From: JBKEHD01 sp046710445
GTDB lineage: Bacteria > Pseudomonadota > Alphaproteobacteria > Rickettsiales > Midichloriaceae
DNA: 64,000 nt
Direction of reading: 5' to 3'
Assembly (NCBI GenBank): GCA_046710445.1
Contig: JBKEHD010000001.1
Location: 1-64,000, forward strand
Both the position numbers and the translations under genes were made by a program. Below, piece after piece: positions 55,201-63,252 of the stretch (positions within the stretch are counted from its first letter, which is position 1; each line of letters opens with the position of its first letter). A model generated the notes under the pieces. It ran no database searches. It was not told the origin of the DNA and saw only the letters and a program-made list of their open reading frames with translations.

Positions 55201-56526
55201 GAATTAAAAGATAAATTTAATTTAAAAGGAGCTAAGATTGTTGGTGACCTAAGCGAATTGGATCTTAGAGACATGGATTTATCAGTGGCAGATTTTTCTC
55301 AGGTAAGTAGCATGAGGGGAGTACAATTAGCTGGGGCTGACATAACGGGTGCACAAATAGATGGGGGATTGCTTCAAGAAGCCATGGGAACTTCTCAATT
55401 AAAACACGATAGAGGAGATATGGGGGAAATCCTTAGGGAACAACAGGAAAAAAGAAAAGATATTATTGTAAATAAATTAGCTAAAAATATTATAGCTAAA
55501 CTTGATAAAGATGGGGAATTAACGATTGCAGAAGACAGACCTTATTCATCTTATGTTGATGAATTCAAGAAAAAATTAAAAAAAGATTTTGCTACTTTAG
55601 ATCCGAAGATGCAAGAATATGTGTATGGTATGTTGGAAGAAAATTACCAAAATCTAGGTAATTTTAACATAGATACTAAGGGTATGAAGAATTTTTCTGA
55701 TGTAAAAGATAAATCAGGTATTCTTTTATATGCGCTACTTCAAGAAAAAAGTGGAAATCCAGAAGTGAATTTAGGTGAATTGCTAAGAGATGAATGTTTG
55801 AAAAATTTACTAGCAGATGCAATTGGTAAAGAATTATTTGGAGAAGGTAAAAGTCGTGGTCAAGATCTTTTAATTATTAGAGATCATTTATCAAAAACAT
55901 TTGATCAATTATCTAAAGAAGAGAAAGGGAAGCTTTGTGAAGAATTGCTTGATGTAGATAAAGGGGAGGCGAAATTAAAAAATAGCGAACAATTAGTAGG
56001 TAATCTTAAAGATAGATATTACAAAAAAGCTAGCTATACAGCTGCAGGAAAAGTATCTGGTGGCATCCAATTTGCAGCAGATGCTTTGAATGGCTTAGAA
56101 GCTGAGGATTTAAAGGATTTTAGGGGTGTTAAAGGAGTAAATAAAGAGCAAGAGGATAGAAATAGAATTGCTGAAGAGATAGGAGGAAAGATAGCGGTGG
56201 AATTGTTTGGAGAGGATATGTCTGCTGCACGGGGAAAAGATAGAGATAAAATAATTAATTTCATAAAAAATAGAGTATTACCCGATTTAGGTGATATTCA
56301 AAATATTAATGTTGATGATATTGTGGGAAGAGTGGGTCAAGGCCCTAAAAGTTCTAGTGGGTTGTCTAAAATTATTTATGATGAGGCAACATCTTGGACT
56401 AAAGCTGGTTGGATGAGTAGTGGTGTGCAATTAAATGAATCAAAATTAACGGGTGATTTAGTAGTAAAATTAAGAGATAAGACTAAGAGTCATATTAGAG
56501 AAATGAGTCCAGATAGATCTATGTAG
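52285..56526 (+). CDS. Giant helical-repeat and pentapeptide-repeat protein (main part)
   Basis: 1413 residues, opening at a GTG directly after the preceding stop; no ribosome-binding site is visible. In order: a helical region (1-300). About five tandem helical repeats of 84-85 residues (about 300-735), two of them nearly identical and containing PHLLHDTKKF and LNEWAKTNEGLK. A hydrophobic hinge (about 770-795). A pentapeptide block (about 835-1035, including LSGANLEQVKFQDLVVDGFN). A C-terminal region with two related copies of an I-G-K-ELFGE...RGxD element (about 1170-1320). No signal peptide or enzyme motif is seen. A large cytoplasmic or secreted effector-like protein is my best guess; function unknown. 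Confidence 0.8.
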   Translation: MELSKIGLKKEEIARILDVDLKALGGKEPKDISHTQAKMLLGQAYNKLLTEQLKTLDGQLGENPISKDLQRAADGILREYAQYKLDTEEIAYMNGYVKDYIRFQKEQKGSTKSDEELAHEASEIYLMQAPDYMRLTENIMRIAQEQPGDNPANLRGVLRERGGDLIEYYKESKNVGKVKAILAACGVENSDLVDLANLVKGIEPSALEKFKENGKELTHEELLAKYVLKEKLGKEIPEDFLKIARSEEARTQYDMMRDFGVDDKLLDISPALLKDPEKVADIVHAIRSEWLFNWAEKLIDTVSRDPELKQAFQQNPQLAGEVAIGIIKNNPFLKNICDDFGCSKEVLEIITELIKTPEEAAEILREMNKGNYSSLVTKALQLITDKPDLQKYMEQNGGAYAKLVSILFEKIEPMKNLVEGYGLDKSQVDLITGMIPHLLHDTKKFNTLYEHLNKGEDIEMIKHLNEWAKTNEGLKNYLETNKERYEELIFTIFKNLDQTKDLQKQYGLSDEEVKVIVGVMPHLLHDTKKFEEIYDKFQKEKYGDIAKLLNEWAKTNEGLKGYLRGNSDSLGGIINKVVAKSTVANDYIKEYTSELDLDIQELASAIISHEHLLGSDNLDQFMEGIKKPSPVLLISSIYNVIDDPKISNILEKAFGKENKDLIVKLSKLLNETPELKVAVEKYNKGEIGVLDLAKTFLGNEKVQTFLTENKEQVGAFVKLLTEKIPTLRKMKLDYLGQVKIDDFVTGVINSGMINSKDGVQAILGAFSEGGWKQFATYAYRIPTLLWVIKELPILQYRSSPKLSGDINQQVQERVDGHQGVRINLSELLEGVVERKELSGANLEQVKFQDLVVDGFNFTQSKFQVAQFVNSEIENTLFKGADFSDGVTFENVNLFNVDFSECSFSGSKDTNRGIFDPSGISFKNCNLKKVNFEGIKFPHAGVDKHFSDQINFEGSTIDAYTLQSIANAIHKNPELKDKFNLKGAKIVGDLSELDLRDMDLSVADFSQVSSMRGVQLAGADITGAQIDGGLLQEAMGTSQLKHDRGDMGEILREQQEKRKDIIVNKLAKNIIAKLDKDGELTIAEDRPYSSYVDEFKKKLKKDFATLDPKMQEYVYGMLEENYQNLGNFNIDTKGMKNFSDVKDKSGILLYALLQEKSGNPEVNLGELLRDECLKNLLADAIGKELFGEGKSRGQDLLIIRDHLSKTFDQLSKEEKGKLCEELLDVDKGEAKLKNSEQLVGNLKDRYYKKASYTAAGKVSGGIQFAADALNGLEAEDLKDFRGVKGVNKEQEDRNRIAEEIGGKIAVELFGEDMSAARGKDRDKIINFIKNRVLPDLGDIQNINVDDIVGRVGQGPKSSSGLSKIIYDEATSWTKAGWMSSGVQLNESKLTGDLVVKLRDKTKSHIREMSPDRSM
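53524..54033 (+). repeat. 255-base in-frame tandem repeat pair
   Basis: Two adjacent units (53524-53778 and 53779-54033), 255 bases or 85 codons each, align without gaps. IPHLLHDTKKF at 53587 recurs as MPHLLHDTKKF at 53842, and LNEWAKTNEGLK at 53674 recurs at 53929. More diverged copies lie on both sides (about 53190-53523 and 54034-54480), for example QLITDKPDLQKYMEQN in the position of NEWAKTNEGLKNYLETN. Confidence 0.88.
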
Positions 56527-56550
56527 CTCATTAATTTTGTGTGTTATATG

Positions 56551-56636
56551 TTACTCCAATTTATATGCATCCTAATTCATAAATTAGAACAAACCTCATT
56601 CCAAGCGAATCTGTATTTATAATTACATTGGAGTAA
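56551..56636. repeat. 86-base element with 10-base terminal inverted repeats
   Basis: TTACTCCAAT (56551-56560) and ATTGGAGTAA (56627-56636) are perfect inverted repeats. Inside is a hairpin CTAATT-CATA-AATTAG (56572-56587). The element fills the gap between the convergent giant gene and surA. The flanks GTTATATG and GTTATGTG are similar but not identical, as a decayed target duplication would be. The same TTACTCCAAT string also occurs in the hairpin near 30616. It could be a MITE-like remnant, a terminator or a small RNA. Confidence 0.55.
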
Positions 56637-56638
56637 AG

Positions 56639-57604
56639 TTATGTGATTTTATGAATTTTTATATAAGAATTGCTTCTTAAACGCTCAAGAAAAATTTTGG
56701 TATTGGTATTAATTTTGTTATTAAAAATGATATTTTTCACCTCTTCTTCAGGGAGGGATTTTTTAGCGCCACTTTTTTTAGATATATTTGCTAACTTAAC
56801 AATCATTAAATATTCATCTGTCTCAATAGGTGGGTATATGACTATACCTGTTTTAAAAGTTTTAACGTCATTGTTTTTGATTTTTTCTAGGATATTTTGT
56901 GATAATTGGTTTATTCGTATATCAGCTATAAATCCATTTTGAGAAGCGGTAGGGCTTTCTGAAAATTGTTGTGCAAGAGCTTCAAATGATTCACCTTTGT
57001 ACAAATTTTTATAGATATCATTAATATTACTCATCATACTTTCTGGAGTATATGATTTTTTATACATAACTATTTCGTATAATTTCGCCTTATCATTATT
57101 TATATCTATATAAGATTTAGCTGTTGTATTTTGTGATATAGCATTTGTATTGTCCTTTATTTCTTGTTTAGATATATGTATTTCTGGTTGAATGTATTTT
57201 TCAATGAATACTTGTAACAATATTTGACTTTCTAATTTTTTATATAAAGTACTTTTTTTTATTTTATAATTTAATAAAAAATCGTTTAAATTATTAAATC
57301 CATTAGATTTAGCCATGTTTTTCATTGCCTCATCTATCTTTTTTTTAGATATAACCATTTGATTTTTATTGGCTATTTGAGCAAGTAATTTTTCATCAAT
57401 TAGCTCTTTAAGAACCTCAGATTTAGCATCCTTTGATAATTTAGATTTATTTGCTAATTCTACCAAAGTTATTCTATCATTCATCTCATATGATGTAATA
57501 ATTTCACCATTTACATAAGCAACTATATTATCTGAATAAGAGTAATCTATGTTGTATATAAAGCTAAAAACAAATAAAAAAATAATCTTAAATTTTAAGG
57601 GCAT
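56639..57604 (-). CDS. surA: Periplasmic chaperone/peptidyl-prolyl isomerase SurA-like
   Basis: A periplasmic chaperone for unfolded outer-membrane proteins. It has 321 residues: a signal peptide (about 1-24), then the SurA N-domain starting NIVAYVNGEIITSYEMNDRI, with KSEVLKELIDEKLLAQIANK, and one parvulin-like domain (about 170-275) with FEALAQQFSESPTASQNGFI. E. coli SurA has two parvulin domains and about 428 residues, so this is the shorter alphaproteobacterial form. It lies 21 bases after lptD on the same strand, the conserved lptD-surA order, and should assist LptD and porin assembly. Confidence 0.88.
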   Translation of the reverse strand: MPLKFKIIFLFVFSFIYNIDYSYSDNIVAYVNGEIITSYEMNDRITLVELANKSKLSKDAKSEVLKELIDEKLLAQIANKNQMVISKKKIDEAMKNMAKSNGFNNLNDFLLNYKIKKSTLYKKLESQILLQVFIEKYIQPEIHISKQEIKDNTNAISQNTTAKSYIDINNDKAKLYEIVMYKKSYTPESMMSNINDIYKNLYKGESFEALAQQFSESPTASQNGFIADIRINQLSQNILEKIKNNDVKTFKTGIVIYPPIETDEYLMIVKLANISKKSGAKKSLPEEEVKNIIFNNKINTNTKIFLERLRSNSYIKIHKIT

Positions 57605-57625
57605 AAAAATGTATATTATATAAAA

Positions 57626-59791
57626 TCAAAAAACAGGCTCTATCTTTAAAAAAGTTATAACAGCATTTTTTAAACCTAAAGGCCTATTATATTCTTTTTT
57701 TACACCAAAATTTATATTTATACAATCTTCTTTATATAGCAGGCTTATTTCATGATTCACCCATCTTTTTTGATTATCATTATTATTTGTTAACAAAGAA
57801 CCTATTTTCCTTTTGCCCTTTGTTTTTATCCACCAATTGTCTTTAAAATTATATTTTAGTGTTGCACTTATTTCTTGATTATAATCATTGAATTTATTGT
57901 TTATAAATCTTTTGTTGATAAAGACATGATTTAAATTAATTTCAAACTTTTTAAAATTAATTTGTGTCTCAATTTCATTTTTTATTAAATTTAATCCGTT
58001 AGGATCTAAGCTAAAGTTATTTACAAAAGCGGTATTTGCATCCATTTGTCCATATAATTTACCTATTATTTTTCTTTTTTTACTTGGTTCATTGTCATTC
58101 CAAGTATATGAAATATTATTGTTTTTGATGGCATCACGTAATTGATAGCTATGAGCTAAAATTGCACCAAATATTTTTTCATTTGAATTGTAATTTGCTT
58201 TGATTCCAAGAATCATTTTTGTTCCTTCATTAATTTTATCATTCTTTATGAGAGAATTTGAAGAAAGAATATTAGGCATGCTTATAGCATTTTCGTTTAA
58301 ATCATCATTGGAAAAATTTTTATATTTTGTATAATTCAAATTTAAATTGATTATAGGTTCTAATATTATATTTTGCAGTTTGAAATGCTTTATGAATGGC
58401 CATCTCCATCCAACAAGTAAATTACCTGTAACATGATTGCTCTCTTTGTTATGTATGTTGTTAGTTTTATAATGGTTATAAGTTAATGATGGAGCGATTT
58501 CTACAATTTGCCCTGAATCAAAATTTAAAAATTTTATGAGATCTGTTTGAAAAACACCTCTTCTATAATTTCCACCTTCTTTTCTTCGCAAATTAATTAA
58601 CTCTGATCTAATAACAAATTTTGATACAATTGAATTATCAATATCTATTGCATTATAAGTTCGTATACGAGGAAATACATGGGGTGTAGCACCTTTTTCA
58701 TAAGTTTTTTTTCTTAAATCTTGAAAAAAGAGACCATCAATGGTGATTAATTGATTTTTTTGTTCGTTTCTGAATGTGGTTTTGCTAATCAGCATATCAT
58801 CTTTATTTATGTCATATTCTTTTAAAAAATTTCTATTTGTATCAAATAAGCGTTTAAATTTATAGTCGAAGAAATAATTTTTTGAAAATTTAAAATTTCC
58901 ATGCGAGTTAAGATAATATCTTATTTTTTTTGATTCTATCATTTTGTCATCTTTTATTTTATCCTTATATAAAAGATTTCCATTGATATTATATGATCCA
59001 TATCTAGCTAAATGTCGAAATTCAAAGCTGTTCAAAACCCCTTTTTTGCTTATAAATTCAGGCGTGTATATTAAATCCATATTTGGTGATATATTGAAAT
59101 AATATGGTAATGATAATTGAAATCCCAATACGTTAGAATTTTTAAATTTAGGAGCTAAAAAACCACTTTTTCTTTTTGCTTTTGGGGTAGGTATTGCGAG
59201 ATATGGTGTATAAAAGATTGGTTTGCCAAAAAATTCAATTGTTGCATCTTTAAATTCTACCTTATCTTCTTTTTGTTTTATTTTGGCTGTCTTGCTTTTT
59301 ATTTGCCATAATGGGATGTGGGGGATTAAGTTATCTTTGCATATTTTACATGTGGAAAACACAATGTCATGTACTAAGAATGTTTTTTTATCTATGAGTT
59401 CAGCTGCATTTGAAGAAAGTAACCCTTTTTTATTAATACGAGCTGTGAAATTTAATATAATTCCTTCATCTTTGTTTCTATCGAAAAAAGCATATTTCCC
59501 AAAAAATATATTTTTGGTATCAGTTGTGAATGAGATATTTCCATTTGCATATAGATAACCGTTTTTATTGTCGTAAATTATACTCTCTGAAACAAGTTTG
59601 AGATCACCTTGTTTTAGAAAAACATTCCCACTTGCTTTGATTGTATCATTTTTTTTATCATAATTTAATTCATCAGCCTCTATTTCTAATTTATTATTAT
59701 TACTATCGATGATATTATTTTTTGCACATATATTCATAGCTGAATAAGAAAAAATAAGTGAATATATGAATAAAATTTTAATATAATGCAT
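57626..59791 (-). CDS. lptD: LPS-assembly protein LptD
   Basis: The outer-membrane barrel that inserts LPS into the outer leaflet. It has 721 residues: a signal peptide (about 1-23), the OstA/LptA-like jellyroll (LEIEADELNYDKKNDTIKAS onward, about 35-150), a Cys pair in STCKICKDN (near 155), then the long C-terminal barrel domain with PIFYTPYLAIPTPKAKRKSG and FLAPKF, the family hallmark. It ends in ...LKIEPVF, a terminal Phe as expected for a BAM substrate. Together with the LptF/G gene it indicates that LPS or a related glycolipid is made. Divergent from rsmA across 86 bases. Confidence 0.92.
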   Translation of the reverse strand: MHYIKILFIYSLIFSYSAMNICAKNNIIDSNNNKLEIEADELNYDKKNDTIKASGNVFLKQGDLKLVSESIIYDNKNGYLYANGNISFTTDTKNIFFGKYAFFDRNKDEGIILNFTARINKKGLLSSNAAELIDKKTFLVHDIVFSTCKICKDNLIPHIPLWQIKSKTAKIKQKEDKVEFKDATIEFFGKPIFYTPYLAIPTPKAKRKSGFLAPKFKNSNVLGFQLSLPYYFNISPNMDLIYTPEFISKKGVLNSFEFRHLARYGSYNINGNLLYKDKIKDDKMIESKKIRYYLNSHGNFKFSKNYFFDYKFKRLFDTNRNFLKEYDINKDDMLISKTTFRNEQKNQLITIDGLFFQDLRKKTYEKGATPHVFPRIRTYNAIDIDNSIVSKFVIRSELINLRRKEGGNYRRGVFQTDLIKFLNFDSGQIVEIAPSLTYNHYKTNNIHNKESNHVTGNLLVGWRWPFIKHFKLQNIILEPIINLNLNYTKYKNFSNDDLNENAISMPNILSSNSLIKNDKINEGTKMILGIKANYNSNEKIFGAILAHSYQLRDAIKNNNISYTWNDNEPSKKRKIIGKLYGQMDANTAFVNNFSLDPNGLNLIKNEIETQINFKKFEINLNHVFINKRFINNKFNDYNQEISATLKYNFKDNWWIKTKGKRKIGSLLTNNNDNQKRWVNHEISLLYKEDCININFGVKKEYNRPLGLKNAVITFLKIEPVF

Positions 59792-59877
59792 TAAATAATA
59801 ATAAAAGTTATATTTTTCGGTAAAATATCATAAGGTATATTTAAACAAAAATTGATGATTTGTAAATCGTTCATAAA

Positions 59878-60690
59878 ATGTCAGAGTTAAAAGATCTAAA
59901 ATTAGAGCTTAGAAGGAATAATATTTTTTTATCAAAAAAATTGGGTCAGAATTTTTTAGTGAACCAGGATATTGTTGATAATATTGTTAAATCTTTAGGG
60001 GATATAGATGGTAATAATATTCTTGAAATTGGACCGGGGGCTGGAAAACTGACCAAAAGATTATTAAAAACAAAGCTTTCCTCTCTTGTTTCTGTGGAGA
60101 TAGATAAAAAAATGCTTACAATGTTGAATGAATCTATTGAAGATCCAAGATTTAATCTAGTAAACGCTGATGCACTTTATTTAAATGAAGAAGAAATATT
60201 TAAAGGGAATTTTAAAATTGTAGCAAATCTTCCTTATAATATCTCAACAAAATTGATGATAAAATGGTTTAAGAAAATACAGCATATTGATGAAATTGTT
60301 ATTATGCTTCAAAAAGAGGTGGCTGATAGAGTAGTTGCTGAAAATAATTCTTCAGATTATTCAAGGTTAAGTATTATTTCTCAATTTATTTGTGATTGCG
60401 AAATATTGTTTGATGTTGAATCTGATAATTTTTTTCCAGAACCAAGAATATGTTCTTCAGTTATTAAGTTAAAGCCAAAACACCCTAAGAAATCATTATT
60501 TGAAATCAATAGATTAGAAAAGGCGTGTAAGATTATATTTAATTTCAGGAGAAAAAAGATAGGTACTATTTTGAAAAAAGTGATGGAAGACCCGGAAATA
60601 AAACTAAAGGATATAGGTATATCAATAAATAAGAGGCCAGAACAGCTAACAATAGATGAAATTTATAAAATTTCATGTATCATAGAGTAA
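59878..60690 (+). CDS. rsmA: 16S rRNA dimethyladenosine transferase
   Basis: Dimethylates the two adjacent adenines near the 3' end of 16S rRNA. It has 270 residues. The family start SKKLGQNFLVNQDIVDNIV precedes the SAM motif ILEIGPGAGKLTKRLL (about 44-59). The catalytic motif is NLPYNISTKLM (NxPY type). The C-terminal domain includes EPRICSSVIKLKPK and FNFRRKKIGTILKK. In many alphaproteobacteria rsmA lies in the lptD-surA-pdxA-rsmA group. Here pdxA is missing and rsmA faces the other way, a rearranged remnant of that cluster. nfeD follows after 21 bases. Confidence 0.97.
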   Translation: MSELKDLKLELRRNNIFLSKKLGQNFLVNQDIVDNIVKSLGDIDGNNILEIGPGAGKLTKRLLKTKLSSLVSVEIDKKMLTMLNESIEDPRFNLVNADALYLNEEEIFKGNFKIVANLPYNISTKLMIKWFKKIQHIDEIVIMLQKEVADRVVAENNSSDYSRLSIISQFICDCEILFDVESDNFFPEPRICSSVIKLKPKHPKKSLFEINRLEKACKIIFNFRRKKIGTILKKVMEDPEIKLKDIGISINKRPEQLTIDEIYKISCIIE

Positions 60691-60711
60691 TAAGTATATG
60701 TAGAGGATTTG

Positions 60712-61173
60712 ATGGAATATTTTTTAAATAATTTAATTGAAGTATGGTTTATATTGGGAACCTTGTTAATGGTTATCGAGATGTTTCTTGGTGGAACAAT
60801 TATGCTTTTTTTTGCAGGACTTGCTTCTTTTACTGTTGCAGTAATTTTAAGGTTTGATTTAATACAATTACCTAGCTTTATTGAACAAGTTGGAGCATTT
60901 TTTGGAGCTTTATGTATTTGGTCCATTATATTATGGAAGCCTGCGAAATATCTGAGTTATATAAGTAAATACAAAAACTATGATAGCATGATAGGACGCG
61001 AAGCTATTGTAGTTAGTGAAAGAATAGATAAGGAGCATATAGGAGAGGTAAGATGGTCTGGTTCTCTTTTTAGAGCAAAATTATCTAAAAAAAGCAAATC
61101 TGAATATGTTAACAAAGAAGAAGTTTTAAAAATTCTTGATGTAAAGAATAATATTCTTATAATGGATAGATAG
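60712..61173 (+). CDS. NfeD-like membrane protein
   Basis: A 153-residue protein of the short NfeD (YbbK/NfeD1b) type. It has two or three hydrophobic helices (about 10-30, 33-52 and 62-82, including WFILGTLLMVIEMFLGGTIM) and a C-terminal OB-fold domain (about 92-153) with the typical MIGREAIVVSERI and GEVRWSGSLFRAK. NfeD proteins work with stomatin/SPFH proteins in membrane microdomains. The next gene is exactly such a partner. GAGG five bases before the ATG at 60712 decides the start over the TTG at 60709. Confidence 0.87.
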   Translation: MEYFLNNLIEVWFILGTLLMVIEMFLGGTIMLFFAGLASFTVAVILRFDLIQLPSFIEQVGAFFGALCIWSIILWKPAKYLSYISKYKNYDSMIGREAIVVSERIDKEHIGEVRWSGSLFRAKLSKKSKSEYVNKEEVLKILDVKNNILIMDR

Positions 61174-61197
61174 TGAAATATATTATTTTTAGTATCC

Positions 61198-62127
61198 ATG
61201 GACAATTTGTTAAGTTTTGATTCTGCGTATCCATTTTTTCTAATAGCTTTTGGTTTTGCTGTTTGGTTATCAGTAAAAATAGTTCCACAACAACAAGCTT
61301 GGATATTAGAGCGTTTAGGGAAATACAATAAGACTTTAGAACCAGGGTTAAATATTATATTACCATTTTTAGATAAAGTTGCTTATAAACACAGTTTAAA
61401 AGAACGTGCTGTTGATGTTATGCAGCAATCTGCAATAACAAAAGATAACGTTACACTTGCCCTTGATGGTATAATTTATATTAAAATTATAAATCCAATG
61501 GATGCTTCTTATGGAGTAGAGAATCCTTATTATGCCGTTACACAACTTGCACAAACATCTATGAGGTCTGCAATAGGTAAAATGGTTATGGATAAGACTT
61601 TTGAAGAAAGGGAGCAGTTAAATATTCAGATTGTTTCTGCTATCAATGAAGCTGCTAGTAGTTGGGGTATTCAGTGTATGAGATACGAGATTCGTGATAT
61701 CAATCCACCCTCTACAATTGTAAAGGCGATGGAAACTCAAGTTTCTTCTGAAAGGCAAAAAAGAGCTGATATTTTAGAGTCTGAAGGAAAGATGCAATCT
61801 ATGATTAATATTGCCGAAGGTAGAAAGAGAGAGGTTGTTTTGAATTCAGAGGCTGGTATGACTGATAAAATCAATAAAGCAAAGGGTGAATCAGAAGCAA
61901 TAAAATTAGTTGCAAGTGCTACAGCATTGGGTATAGAAAGTGTTGCAGAAGCGATATTGAAGAATGGTGGTAAAGATGCTGTATCTATGAAGATTGCACA
62001 GCAGTATATAGATGCATTTAAGAAGTTAGCAAAAGATAGTAATACTATCATAATACCTTCTGAGATTGGTAATGTTAGTTCAATGGTTGCTCAAGCTGTT
62101 GGTATATTTGATAAAGTAAAGAAGTAG
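61198..62127 (+). CDS. SPFH/stomatin-like protein (QmcA/YbbK family)
   Basis: A 309-residue band-7 protein with an N-terminal membrane segment (about 11-25), then the SPFH domain starting VKIVPQQQAWILERLGKYNK, with DVMQQSAITKDNVTLALDG and MRYEIRDINPP. A long coiled-coil tail is rich in Glu, Ala and Lys (SERQKRADILESEGKMQSMI and on). Such proteins assemble into membrane-bound oligomers that bring together proteases or transporters. The gene pair nfeD-qmcA is conserved widely. The downstream TPR-methyltransferase starts four bases after the stop. Confidence 0.92.
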   Translation: MDNLLSFDSAYPFFLIAFGFAVWLSVKIVPQQQAWILERLGKYNKTLEPGLNIILPFLDKVAYKHSLKERAVDVMQQSAITKDNVTLALDGIIYIKIINPMDASYGVENPYYAVTQLAQTSMRSAIGKMVMDKTFEEREQLNIQIVSAINEAASSWGIQCMRYEIRDINPPSTIVKAMETQVSSERQKRADILESEGKMQSMINIAEGRKREVVLNSEAGMTDKINKAKGESEAIKLVASATALGIESVAEAILKNGGKDAVSMKIAQQYIDAFKKLAKDSNTIIIPSEIGNVSSMVAQAVGIFDKVKK

Positions 62128-62131
62128 ATAT

Positions 62132-63184
62132 ATGTTTCTTAAAAAAAAATTAAAAAATTTATTTTCTTCATTTATATCTTTTGATTTTAGTATTTTTTCT
62201 ATAGACAATGTAAAATTGGTGATAAATGAGTGGAAAGTTTTTTTTGTTGAAGCTAGGGGGAAATTAAAAAAACTATCTAAAACAAATTACGAGTTAGGTT
62301 TATATCATTTTGAAAAAGGAAATGTGTATGATGCTTTATTAAGATTTAAATTACTTAATTACTATAGCCCTATATACAAGGACTTGGATTATCTAATTGG
62401 AAGATGTTATGTAGAAAAGGGTAAGTATGATAAGGGGTTGAAATATTTAGAAAAATATCTGAATAGTGGTGAAAAGGATTGTTATGAAGAAGTTATGTAT
62501 TGTATTAAATTAGCAACCAATGATTTGAAAGATATAGTGCATTTACCACCTGGAATTATAAATCATAAATTGAGCCAAAGATTTAACTTATATCTTTCAG
62601 ATGCAAAAGAATCTGAGAATAAAAAAGGTCGAAATATCGTATATGATGAAATAGAAAATGCGCTGAAAAATAGCAAGAAAGCTTTTGATTTTGATATGTT
62701 GCATTTTAATTGTGGTGTTGGTTTGATACCGAAGTTATTAAGAAAAACAAAATTTTTAAAATTTGTTTTAGGCATAGAAAAAAATGAAAAAATGTATGAG
62801 CATTCTAATGATCTTCATTTAGATAAAATTAAGGTTTATAATAGTGTATATAATCAAAACGTATCAGAATTTTTAAATGAAGATTCTAAAAAGGATTCAA
62901 ATTTTGATATAATACTTGCAGAAAATTTATTAAGATATTCTAGTGATATGGAATATTTTTTCGAGAAAATAAAACAATATATCTCCAGTGACGGTATTTT
63001 GATAATTAACTTTAATGCAAATAAGGATATAAAGAAATTTGCATTTAATAGAAAATACGAAGAGTTTATTTATGAAAAAGGTTTTGTGCGTGATCTTGTT
63101 TCAAAATACGGTTGGAATATATTCAATGAACATAGTTTGTTCATGAAAAATCACGAGCAAATAACTTTAGTATTAAAGTTATGA
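62132..63184 (+). CDS. TPR/methyltransferase-like protein
   Basis: A 350-residue cytoplasmic protein. The first 55 residues are basic and amphipathic. TPR-like helical repeats follow (KTNYELGLYHFEKGNVYDAL and YLIGRCYVEKGKYDKGLKYL, about 50-130). The C-terminal half (about 190-345) has a class I SAM-methyltransferase topology, with MLHFNCGVGLIPKLL in the place of motif I, FDIILAENLLRYSSDMEYFF for the later motif, and GILIINFN. This resembles the predicted TPR-containing methyltransferases (COG4976 type). The glycine motif is degenerate, so activity is uncertain. Co-transcribed with the stomatin-like gene. Confidence 0.65.
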   Translation: MFLKKKLKNLFSSFISFDFSIFSIDNVKLVINEWKVFFVEARGKLKKLSKTNYELGLYHFEKGNVYDALLRFKLLNYYSPIYKDLDYLIGRCYVEKGKYDKGLKYLEKYLNSGEKDCYEEVMYCIKLATNDLKDIVHLPPGIINHKLSQRFNLYLSDAKESENKKGRNIVYDEIENALKNSKKAFDFDMLHFNCGVGLIPKLLRKTKFLKFVLGIEKNEKMYEHSNDLHLDKIKVYNSVYNQNVSEFLNEDSKKDSNFDIILAENLLRYSSDMEYFFEKIKQYISSDGILIINFNANKDIKKFAFNRKYEEFIYEKGFVRDLVSKYGWNIFNEHSLFMKNHEQITLVLKL

Positions 63185-63252
63185 TTATAAATAGAGGGTG
63201 ATACAAATTTTCTATTAATTATTATTTTTGATAATTTTAATATTGGTCTTTT

